NCBI GenBank assembly: GCA_009760855.2
Contig: WPIO01000072.1
Span: 1,919,001-1,983,000, forward strand
Origin: Cristatella mucedo
Taxonomy: Eukaryota > Bryozoa > Phylactolaemata > Cristatellidae
Length of the DNA: 64,000 nt
Direction: 5' to 3'
Below, in pieces: positions 57,101 to 64,000 of the stretch. Position 1 is the first letter of the stretch; every line of letters starts with the position of its first letter. The position numbers and the translations under genes were made by a program. The notes beneath the pieces were generated by a model. The model was not told where the DNA came from and ran no database searches. It saw only the letters and a list, made by a program, of their open reading frames with translations.

Positions 57101-57558
57101 CCCATTGCTGGGCTGGATCGACTAAAAACAGTTTACCACGGTACAGGGCTTGGTTTCTAAGCAAAGATATAAGCTCGGCAACTGAGCATTTTGTGAGCAA
57201 GCAACGTGAGTCTGACAGACTTCGGTTGCACAGATTTGAATATCCTGTTGGCCCACAGTAGCTTCTCCGGAAGAAGTAGCGGCATGCAGAGACTCCTGAC
57301 CGATACTCTGTCCCACCCCCCTGCCGATTCTGATCTCTGAGCGGTCATAGCGCTGCTGCCATAGCGCTGTTGCTGCTGGACAGGGAAGGGATAGCGAAGT
57401 ATGCACCCAGCAAACAAGTGCACGACATCCGATGGTGGCCGATGCAGGTGCAGCAAGGTGACCCTTACGCTTGGCCTTGACCAGCTTCCTGTAGTGCGCA
57501 TTCATGTGGTCCACCACCAAGCTTTGCGTGGTCAGCTTTCCAGAAACAGCATTGAATG
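41429..57558 (-). CDS. SPATA7: SPATA7-like protein (gene span, six exons found, 5' end incomplete)
   Basis: SPATA7 is a ciliary/centrosomal protein, needed at the photoreceptor connecting cilium in vertebrates. Six minus-strand exons join in matching phase to give 660 codons plus stop (human protein about 600 aa). Conserved blocks in order: LTTQSLVVDHMNAHYRKLVK, AIDTGVPVSYLRSQKVRDRQ, DILDKRHHKF, SFTPRTLKKDVQSRLSSYKY, NEELMYLNFVTQVTNDILTR and LQQVFEEHVSRERDNL with ESRMRALLDSLRDDLG. These parallel the human order. The start codon and the residues equal to the human N-terminus are not securely found; a candidate is at 62292-62319. The C-terminus is acidic. It is convergent with SIN3. Confidence 0.88.
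42452..42603 (-). repeat. SINE-1 copy
   Basis: Minus strand: TTGGCCCAGTGG-like head, a GTCGTGGACTCGACCCC segment (B box), then the hairpin (GCCTGAATAGAGATTGAG, TTCTCTTAGGGCGCTATAC). Confidence 0.78.
43040..43155 (+). mobile_element. LINE-A 3' end
   Basis: ACCACTAACCATTCGATCAT, GTAAAGGGCTTGGAAAAGAA, TTCTCTGATGGTGTC and an (ATT)n tail (43128-43155). SPATA7 intron. Confidence 0.8.
43976..44154 (-). CDS. SPATA7: SPATA7-like exon (conserved C-terminal block)
   Basis: Acceptor tttatttTTAG at 44155, donor CTCG|GTATCA at 43975. Encodes NEELMYLNFVTQVTNDILTR, GIFSDRVLQQVFEEHVSRER and MRALLDSLRDDLG, matching the human block EEELLYLSFIEDVTDEILKL. This is the strongest evidence for the gene's identity. 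Confidence 0.93.
44265..45039. other. SPATA7 intron, unassigned stretch
   Basis: No recognised element between the conserved exon and the LINE-A fragment at 45040. Confidence 0.4.
45040..45985 (+). mobile_element. LINE-A copy, decayed
   Basis: VANFLKLNDDKTNLLVISKP, SSAARFICRERCSYHITSLL and a KHIDFKAL block in shifting frames, then the 3' tail (GGTGCCTAAAAAGAGATTTA, CTCTCTTAGGGTGCCATACA). A short ATGGCATATGTC-type local repeat lies at 45165-45190. Confidence 0.85.
45986..47035. other. SPATA7 intron, unassigned stretch
   Basis: 11-C run at 46802-46812. No recognised gene or repeat. Confidence 0.4.
47036..47552 (-). CDS. SPATA7: SPATA7-like exon (FTPRTLK block)
   Basis: Acceptor ggttattTTAG at 47553, donor GGGA|GTAAGT at 47035. 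Encodes ADILDKRHHKFTEPTKSFTP, RTLKKDVQSRLSSYKYYHRP and a Ser/Asp-rich region. Human SPATA7 has DLLDKHSELF and PFTPRTLK at the equivalent place. Confidence 0.92.
47765..48690 (-). mobile_element. LINE-A copy, decayed
   Basis: Hairpin tail at 47785-47830 (CTCCCTAAGAGAACCACATC, TTCTAGGCACCTTGC), then the pol C-terminus on the minus strand up to about 48690. No open frame remains. Confidence 0.75.
49023..49045. repeat. 23-C homopolymer (poly-G in SPATA7 pre-mRNA)
   Basis: Uninterrupted C run on the plus strand, 22 bases past the SPATA7-like donor at 49067 in transcript direction. Confidence 0.95.
49068..49386 (-). CDS. SPATA7: SPATA7-like exon (Ala/Arg-rich)
   Basis: Acceptor gccattGCAG at 49387, donor TCGG|GTAGGC at 49067. 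Phase 0 in, phase 1 out, which fits both neighbours. Encodes AREHGPPHDDDADGSLAAAA, EEREQRRRLAEYARALAAG, then GQQLALAKDTLLRRGMS. Very GC-rich. The family is variable here. Confidence 0.72.
49400..50209. other. SPATA7 intron, unassigned GC-rich stretch
   Basis: Several long frames on both strands reflect high GC. No domain is visible. Confidence 0.4.
50210..50312 (-). repeat. SINE-3 type tRNA-derived SINE
   Basis: Minus strand: CATAGGTGAGGTGCTCGCAC (A-box side) and GTGAGTTTGAGTCCCG (B box), then GAGCAATAAAGGATTGCTCA. Confidence 0.6.
50790..53790 (+). mobile_element. LINE-A, longest copy (endonuclease plus RT), decayed
   Basis: Broken frames carry apurinic-endonuclease-like motifs (DNGFDLLALTEIWL, TFLVVGDFNIHF), then the LINE-A RT from about 51888 (MLMSTIKHLLNCSQVSSLPS, SKKTTSPLDPIPTIQLL, KYGVPQGSMLGLILFTVCT) and the 3' UTR with hairpin and ATT-rich tail at 53715-53790. 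Many stops and frameshifts. It shows the layout of a full LINE-A: endonuclease, RT, 3' hairpin. Antisense to SPATA7. Contains a 10-C run at 51168-51177. Confidence 0.85.
53945..54105 (+). repeat. SINE-3 type tRNA-derived SINE, diverged
   Basis: GGTGAGTTCGAGTCTCGTAG (B box), CTCTGCAAGGTGGGTGGGTA, and GAATCAGCTGGCC at the end. Confidence 0.5.
54504..54709 (-). CDS. SPATA7: SPATA7-like exon (VPVS block)
   Basis: Acceptor tctgctttCAG at 54710, donor GAG|GTACTC at 54503. The split codon reads Pro, then AIDTGVPVSYLRSQKVRDRQ, RRDSLMRGDAPPSSS and a Ser/Arg-rich tail ending GDDYFFE. Human SPATA7 has AAVDCSVPVS and QQRREKLKKEL at the equivalent place. Confidence 0.92.
54890..55990 (-). repeat. Element X copy 2, interrupted by SINE-1
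   Basis: Aligns with 17225-18620: TTCATGAGAGC, ACGAAACTGTTCC, AATAACTCATTGTCTGGAGC, TTGATGTGCAG, GAATAGGCGCC and a shared right part. No long frame survives. A SINE-1 at 55507-55650 splits it, and copy 1 lacks that SINE. Confidence 0.75.
55507..55650 (-). repeat. SINE-1 copy nested in element X
   Basis: Minus strand: CTGGTTTGGTCCAGCGGTTA, a GGGCTCGAGCCC B-box region and the hairpin tail (GCGCCTGAATAGAAATTCAG, TTCTCTTAGGGCAC). Confidence 0.8.
56005..56860 (-). mobile_element. LINE-A copy, decayed
   Basis: Hairpin remnant at 56020-56060, then minus-strand pol C-terminus (AARLICRKCWNFQITPVLTN, LHWLLIKQLIASRIL). In a SPATA7 intron. Confidence 0.78.
57469..57558 (-). CDS. SPATA7: SPATA7-like exon (first securely identified)
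   Basis: Acceptor cttactttTAG at 57559, donor AAGC|GTAAGG at 57468. Encodes FNAVSGKLTTQSLVVDHMNA and HYRKLVKAK, matching human LRLSTLQLVKNHMAVHYNKI. It begins with two bases of a split codon, so another coding exon must lie upstream. Confidence 0.92.
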
Positions 57559-57824
57559 CTAAAAGTAAGGGGGCAAGCAAACTCACAATGAACATGCTGG
57601 CTGCTATGACTTCCGGTGGCCTGAAGCAGCTGCTCACTTCAGCCGGCACGATTAGAAAAGCACACAACAAACTTACGGCTGCTCTTAAGCGAAAAGTGAC
57701 CTTGAAGTGCAGCTGGAGTAGCATTGCCTACAAAAGTTAGTGCTAGCTTATCAAGCAGTTTCATTAATATAGCAGCAGAACAGTCTCAACAGCTATCACA
57801 GCAGCTTGCAGTGGACAAAACAGG

Positions 57825-57900
57825 ATTGCCAGCTGCAGGATTCAAACCAACGACCCGGGTTGTAAAGTGCTGGCACCTTATCCGTGTGCTATGCTCCAAG
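57825..57900 (-). repeat. SINE-3 type tRNA-like fragment
   Basis: Minus strand: CGGATAAGGTGCCAGCAC (A-box side) and GTTGGTTTGAATCCTGC (B box). Confidence 0.5.
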
Positions 57901-58309
57901 CCCAAGACGGTTGTCAGGTGACAGCTTTCTGCAATATAATACTGCTACACATACTATCTAATGACCTCAAAGTAAGGATGTATAGCTGGAGATAACGATA
58001 CATTCCCATAGCGCTATAGCAATCCTAAGAAATGTTACAGCACTTCGAGTAAACGAAAATATAATGTACCTTGTCAATCTCAATACTCTGAATCTATAAA
58101 CTAATGAATGCTAATAGCATCTAAGATACTCACAAAAAATTCAAGAGATGTACGTATATAACTCCACAGAGCCACAGCAACACACCCTATTCCTAACCCC
58201 TACCACCACCAAAGGCAAAATTATATTTTGTAGATCTTTCCCCTAAATAAAATGTGCGCAAGTCTTGCCCCCACCCCAGATGAAAATCCGGCACTGCTCA
58301 ATAGCATTT

Positions 58310-59375
58310 GCATTTAATACAATTGACCGCCAGATCCCTCTACGGCACCTCTAGATACGCCTAGGTATCACTAACACAGTGCTATACTGATCAGGTCCTA
58401 CCTCAGTGAGATATGTCAGAGTAGATGTAAATGGCTGTCATTTGCAAAAACTTATAATTATAAGTTACCTCACACTCTTAGGCCCCTTCTTTTCACTACC
58501 TAGGTATAACCTCCATACGGCTGATATATAGCCAAGCAATGCTATTCCCTAATGACTTGTTATTGGATGAGCACATTTCCTCCACTGTCAAGTCGGCCTA
58601 CTGTCAACGAGTAACACTTCACAAAAATCAGGGCCTCCTTAAACAAGAATACGACTGCCAAACTAGTTCAAGCGTTTGTGACGTCGAGTTTAGATTACCA
58701 TAATTCACTAAACTCCCAACCTGTACCCTCGTCTGCAACTGGTGAAAAACTCAGCGCGTCGTCTGGTCTGTCATCAACAGCGCAGCTGCTACATCCCACC
58801 ACTTCTGCCTGAGCTTCGCTGACCCCACATCAAGAATTGAATCAATTTAAAGATCCTTTCCCAGGCTTACAGGTAGTGGCATTCGCCTGCACCAGCTTCG
58901 ATAGCAAACCTCCCTGTTCCTTCAGTGCGCTCTTGCACCACTCGATATTCGACTTCTAGTCATACCACAGTTCTGCACGATTCTGTTCGTATTCACCGAA
59001 AGTATGGAGCTTGCTTCTGTTACTACGTGCACTGACTTTGCATCATTTAAGTAGTAGCTAAATATGCATCTGTTCAGCTCAGCTTTCCCGTGTTCCCAGT
59101 GTGACCTTGCCTTTTTTTGTTCCCCTAGGCTTTGTGTGCTTACCTGTGTGTGATTCAGTACATGCTAAATAACCAGGGGTACAACTAACCAGTGACCCCG
59201 AGTGTCTTCATGGTGCTTTTGCCTGCTGATCTAACCATGATACTTGTATGCTTCGGTACACTTGTCTGAATATGATCATTCTTCCTAAGTCCTTATCTGG
59301 ACATGAGTTGTAAATTGCCAGGATAGAGGTTTAGTTCTCTTAAGGTGCTATGCTAACGACTGACTATTATTACTC
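58310..59375 (+). mobile_element. LINE-A-like copy, highly decayed
   Basis: Remnants of RT (AFNTIDRQ-like, TGSYLSEI-like) at 58310-58520, a pol C-terminal part at 58560-58900, and a tail (TTGCCAGGATAGAGGTTTAG, TTCTCTTAAGGTGCTATGCT) near 59318-59352. Confidence 0.65.
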
Positions 59376-59441
59376 GTATTATTAGATTAGCCATGCCAAC
59401 TCTTGAGTTACAGTACTCCAACCTACACAGAACCAGATATT

Positions 59442-59635
59442 TACAGTCGACTCCGTGTACAAGAATATCATATATAAGAATACCCCGCTTATAAGAATAG
59501 CAATTCCGCATCCCAGATTTACTCTAGCTACAGTCTCACTCCACATATGGAAATACTCACCAATAAGAATGGCCATTTGCCGACCCGAGCTTATTCTTTT
59601 AAGCGAGCTTATTCTTATAAGCAGAGTCGACTGTA
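59442..59635. mobile_element. MITE, pogo/Tc1-like, TA flanked
   Basis: 194 bp starting TACAGTCGACTC and ending GAGTCGACTGTA. The inverted repeats extend inwards with TATAAGAAT-type motifs (CTTATAAGAATAGC on the left; the reverse complement of the right end gives GCTTATAAGAATAAGC). TA at both ends fits a TA target duplication. No coding capacity. Confidence 0.8.
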
Positions 59636-59857
59636 GTAAGATCACTAAGTTAGAACTAGCTAGTAAGCCAGCCACTAGGGTAAATGGCCCTAATCCCGTT
59701 CAGGGATCAAAAATGATTACTAGCTACGGAAGTCTTATGAAGAAAAAACTTGTACAAGTCAAAGAGTCGTCAATGAGGACACCCACATTACAAGCAATCG
59801 ACGGTGGTCACACTACCACATCCAATCAGTAGAGCAATGTCATTTATTATAGTTCCT

Positions 59858-59940
59858 TGCAGCAAAGGTAAAGTGCCTAGAAAGAGATTTGAGTTCTCTG
59901 AGGGTGCTTAATCAAGTGCATTATTATTATTATTATTAGC
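59858..59940 (+). repeat. LINE-A 3' tail
   Basis: TTGCAGCAAAGGTAAAGTGC, AAGAGATTTGAGTTCTCT, GAGGGTGCTTAATCAAGTGC and (ATT)n; very close to the LINE-A consensus end. Confidence 0.82.
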
Positions 59941-60714
59941 TGTACTTTTAGGGTTTCAATGTGGAATTTTGTTCTTTTATCGTTCAGTTTAAAGAAAGTG
60001 GCCGACATCCAGAGCAGAAAGCTGCAGCAAGTGTCTTTTCAAGCTTGCTTTTCTATATGTTGCCACTGGAAATTGTAAACTTATGCATGTATAGTAGATT
60101 ACAACCTATATATGGACCATTCAGAGCTAATTTTGGTCTGTTTTCTCCTTTCTTTTAACAATTTCTATTTCTCTTACTGTCCAGGTATACGACGTGCACA
60201 GATAAGCTAAGTCGGAGCACTAGCAGGAGTAGTACAATAGATATACAGTCCAAATTAATTTTGCCAAGGCCGAAACGACGAGCAGCTGAGATAGCATAAC
60301 TGCCACTGCTAAAATAGAACTCAAGAATGTACGGTATACGAAACACCAATTGAGTTGATATGATGTGCAAATGCAGCTGAACCATAGTGTGCAAGAATAT
60401 CTTAGCCTTGGATCAAAAAATAACATCTGTTGCCGACCTTGCAGTCAAATAAACGGTGGCAAAAGGCTGAAACACGTCGGGCAGAAATAAACTTGTCTGT
60501 GCCACACCAATAATAAAACAACTTGGCCTTATTGTAGAGACCTGGGAGGTGGGCGTTGGGTACGATCAGCTACCAAAATACCAGAAACATGACCAACCAG
60601 TGTCAGCACCAACCTCGAACAGACCTAATGGCATCAAAGGTAAAACGACGCCAAATTTTTCGAAAACTATCTCATCATGTGGCCCTGCCACTCCTCTCCC
60701 GACAGCAATTGCCC

Positions 60715-60870
60715 CTCAGTACCAGTCAAGGGGTAAGATGCTTGCACATCACGGCCCTGGTCGTGGGTTCGAGTCTGGAAGACAATTGTTTATGGCCCAC
60801 TGCAAGCAAGAAAGATAGTTGCTAAGGCTCTTGGGCCTTCTATATAAATAAGGCTGTTGAATAAGCGAGC
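60715..60870 (+). repeat. SINE-3 copy
   Basis: CCAGTCAAGGGGTAAGATGC (A box) and GTGGGTTCGAGTCTGG (B box), ending ATATAAATAAGGCTGTTGAA. Confidence 0.65.
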
Positions 60871-61319
60871 CTCTAGTTAAACGACGTATTGTAGCAGCCC
60901 AGCAAGCATGTTACAACACGGCCTAGTGATGCCATCCAGACCTCATCGACTGGTTTGCTAATATGGAAAGAATCGAATCATTCGACAGAATCTAGAGCAG
61001 CAAGCCACATCCTACAAGGAAATTGTTCTTGGGGATATCAGGAGTGTCAAGATTTCATTCGGCATCAAGAAAATCGCCTGCCAATTCGGCAACCGTGAGA
61101 GTTTCCACGTCAGTTAACTGCTGTGGGAATGACCCTCGCGGAGCAAACCTTCTGTCTTTTCCCTTCTTAGGATTGTCGGGCCGTCAAAAAATGTGCATAC
61201 TCCACACGCCTTCAAGGTGAGAGAAAGCAGCGAAAGATAGACACCAGGCATTCTGCATAACTACGCACGGGTTGGCTGCCATCGAAGCTTGTAATTCTAT
61301 CGTCTAAATCAAGGCTTGG

Positions 61320-63250
61320 GACGTAGTGAGAAAATGTGGCACGGGTACACACGCACTAATGTATAGAATAAGGAGATTTCCCTGCAGATCTCTGTTTGTC
61401 AGCTATCAAGCCCCCTTATCGTACGGCCTAGTCGAACTGGCGAATAAAGACGAAAGGCGAGCATTAGCTTGTACTGCATCAGCTAGGAGCTGGGTTGCCG
61501 AGCATTTAACAAGCCTGCAGTCCGATCCCAAGTGGTGAATGCAGACTGACGTCAGCAATGCTGAACACGAACCGAGCACACATTGCCAAGGCTAAGTCCG
61601 CGATCGCCAGTGGAGTGACGTCGTCCTCATTCAAGTAGTTGGAGCACAACAAAGAGAATGCGGTAAGAAAGTGGAGCCACTAATCGATGAGCAGTGAGAA
61701 TTTCGGCCGAGCTAGAAACGAGAAACCCGGTCTTATGCGGTGGGCTCAGTGCGACCGAGAGAATGACGGCGGCTGGCACCGCGGGAGCGGAACGCGACCG
61801 CAGCGCCCAGCTGAAGGCGGTGTGCTGTCGTCTTTGCGGATTATGCGGTGTTTGCTCAACACTGTGCGAGCAACAGCGCACACTGCGAACATACGGAAGA
61901 AGCTCCATTGCGAGCCCGCAACATAACACGTCCGTGCGAAACACACGGCCTCAACTAGTCGATGCAGTCACTCGTCAAATTTGTACGTACACGAACGCAG
62001 CACCTCTCCACCAAACAACCGAATTAGTGGCGAGTGGTCGCGTGCCAGCGCACCAACGCGCGCCAGATATCGACTAGCTCCAGGAGCCGCTTGCTGCGGA
62101 CTGACCTAGGGTGCTTACGGGTATATATTCCGGAAAATTGTACGCAAATGCGGGCTGCATCGCGTGACAGCCGAGGCGGACGGTCCTAACAGTGAACCCG
62201 GCTCCGCCAAAACTCGGCTCAGTCACGCACCAAGAAGCGCAAATTTTGACGCGCACGTAAAGAATAAAACGCAAAAGATGGTCCGCATTACCTCTTCCAG
62301 AATTCTGCGGGCCGGACATTCCCCAGTTACGACTAGCAACAGACGCGAAGCAGAATCCGGCAGTCCCGGCATTAGGCGGCCATGAACTCCACTGGCTCGC
62401 GGCAGGTTCCGGACCGAGGTCGTTGTTAATGACGCTTGTTACGTCAGCCACTCCACGACTTATTCCGCCCCGTCCTGGCATCGAGGCACGCAACGTGTGC
62501 GAAGCTTGGTTATTGAGTCAAATTTAGTGACTCGTACCTTTTTGAACCATTTGAATTGTTCTGCATCTGCTTTAAGCTGCGCCTGCTGCGACGTAACAGG
62601 AGAATTTTGGAGCGTGGCCACGCCCACCGCCGTTTCCGCCCCAGCCGGACTCACCACTCCGCCGGCCAACGGGCGCGCTGAGTACCACCTCGTTAGGCGC
62701 AGCAGTTGGACAGTATCGGCTGACTAAGCTGGATTTAATTGCAATGGGTCAGCTGTGGTCGCCTGACCCGCTAGTCCTGCAGCGAGGGACTTTCTGACAG
62801 TTAGTCGGCCTGTACGAACGCTATCCACTCTCCCTTCTTCTTACTCTCTTTCTCTTCTCTCCGCGCGCTCCGGAGCTGCTTCCACGACGGCTTCTACATC
62901 ACTATGCAAGCTCGCTCTCATGCGTTTGCCTGCGTATGATACAATACAGCCGTCGTCGTCAACACCACAACTGGCTCATGGGAGCAACGTTCACCTTCAT
63001 CGCGCCGCCATCGTGCGCACGAGCCCCTACAAATTAACTGCGAAATGCTGCTACCGCAAGAACGGTGTAAATAGACGCCTATTCTCAGCCACAGGTGGAT
63101 ATGGCGGCCACAAGAATTGATAACTAGTTTTAAGCTCCATGGATGCCGACGACCGTATTCTACGCCTACCGACTCCGAGCGCGGCACATAGCGCACTACG
63201 AACGCGTCAGCAAAAGAGGCTTACTAGGAACCCCCGATCTTTAAATGTTT
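61320..63250. other. CpG-rich region, candidate SPATA7 promoter area
   Basis: Clearly richer in CpG than the repeat-filled introns (61.7-62.7 kb especially). Long frames on both strands follow from the composition and have no recognised domain. It lies upstream of the SPATA7-like gene, so it may hold its promoter and first exon, and possibly a divergent gene running off the window. Confidence 0.4.
62292..62319 (-). CDS. Tentative SPATA7-like first exon
   Basis: Minus strand: ATG TCC GGC CCG CAG AAT TCT GGA AGA G, followed by donor gtaatg. It would encode MSGPQNSGR and end in phase 1. The human protein also starts with a very short charged stretch, but no linking exon to 57558 was found. Confidence 0.2.
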
Positions 63251-63526
63251 TTTGCAAAGGAATCTATCGCACAAACAGATCGAAATAAATATCTTTCTGT
63301 GCAATTCGGAAATTCTAAACATTAATCTTATAAATCGATTAGCGACAACACTGCACGCTTCACCGCACGCATTAGTAAATAATGGCTGTTTTGCGCGGCC
63401 GACGCAGCGACAACTGCTAGAAGCAGGTGGTCTTTTAATTTCGCTTTAAATGTCAAGTCTATTTAAATGATTTCGTGATGTAAATTAATAGAGTCTTTCA
63501 TAGCAAACCGCCACACAGCGACGTGC

Positions 63527-63537
63527 GGGGGGGGGGG
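63527..63537. repeat. 11-G homopolymer
   Basis: Eleven G in a row, one of seven runs of exactly 11 in the window. Confidence 0.9.
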
Positions 63538-63639
63538 CTCTCGAAACCTTTGGGCGTTGCCCGAACGGACCAACCTCGTGCGGCTGTGGCTATTCAAGCC
63601 TTCGGGCGTTACCCGAACAGGCCAACCAGGATGCAGTCT

Positions 63640-63990
63640 GCCCGTTGGCCTGGGTCGGCTATTAAGAGTTATTCCTTACAAATGTAGAACTGAAGGCACG
63701 GTCACCAAAGGATTTGAGATAAGATTGAGGCACAGAGAGGTGTAAGTAGTGCGAGCGGAGCGTTGAGGTTTGTGTAGTGCAGATAAGCAAGCCAGAACAA
63801 GAAAAAACAAACCTAAAAGTGAATGACTGGGCCTTCAAGTCGGTGCATTGCTGGATGGGGAGCTAGGCCATATCCTAAGAAGAAAGTGGTGTAACGCGAT
63901 AGCGAAGTACACGACAGGCCCTCATGGTCATCTTACTGATTGTACAAGCAGGACGATCAGCGAGGAGAGAGTTACATGAGTCTAGAATTT
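63640..63990 (-). mobile_element. LINE-A C-terminal fragment
   Basis: AGAACTGAAGGCACGGTCAC and CAAAGGATTTGAGATAAGAT are the reverse complement of the LINE-A segment around 27650-27690 (CTCAAATCCTTTGGAGACCG). It continues to the window end. Confidence 0.65.
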
Positions 63991-64000
63991 AAGTAAATAT

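Overview
This is nuclear DNA from an invertebrate-type animal. Coding sequence is split into short exons with GT-AG borders in long introns. Two recognisable animal genes are present, and the rest is crowded with LINEs, tRNA-derived SINEs, a hAT DNA transposon, a MITE, microsatellites and tandem repeats. There are no bacterial operons, no CRISPR array and no rRNA. I cannot name the species.

Region 1 (about 4.16-37.86 kb, + strand) holds a complete SIN3 co-repressor gene. I could chain 20 coding exons. All splice phases agree, and the sum is 3840 nt (1279 aa plus stop), close to human SIN3A length. It has PAH1, PAH2, PAH3, the HDAC-interacting region and the Sin3 C-terminal region in the normal order. 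Every splice donor is GT except that of intron 4, which appears to be GC (GC-AG). The introns carry most of the mobile elements.

Region 2 (about 37.9-41.1 kb) lies between two convergent genes. It holds a broken copy of SIN3 exons 14-15 that still includes the intervening intron, a decayed LINE with a second LINE tail nested in it, and a possible LTR-retrotransposon protease fragment.

Region 3 (about 41.2-57.6 kb, possibly to 62.3 kb, - strand) holds a SPATA7-like gene (ciliary/centrosomal protein). Six phase-compatible exons give 660 codons plus stop. At least one 5' exon is not firmly identified. Its introns hold the most complete LINE (endonuclease plus reverse transcriptase, decayed), a second copy of an unnamed protein-coding repeat, and more SINEs.

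Region 4 (about 57.6-64 kb) holds the SPATA7 upstream region, a LINE fragment, a TA-flanked MITE and a CpG-rich stretch at about 61.5-63.2 kb that may be the SPATA7 promoter.

Repeat families, named locally: LINE-A is a CR1/L2-like LINE with a 3' hairpin and (ATT)n tail. LINE-B is a related LINE with an ATTACA-type tail. SINE-1 has a tRNA head joined to the same 3' hairpin as LINE-A. SINE-2 has a tRNA head with an internal palindrome. SINE-3 groups other tRNA-like SINEs. Element X encodes a protein family I remember from many animal genomes but cannot name. The strongest unexplained story is the LINE-A/SINE-1 pair, in which the SINE carries the LINE's 3' hairpin and so probably borrows its machinery.
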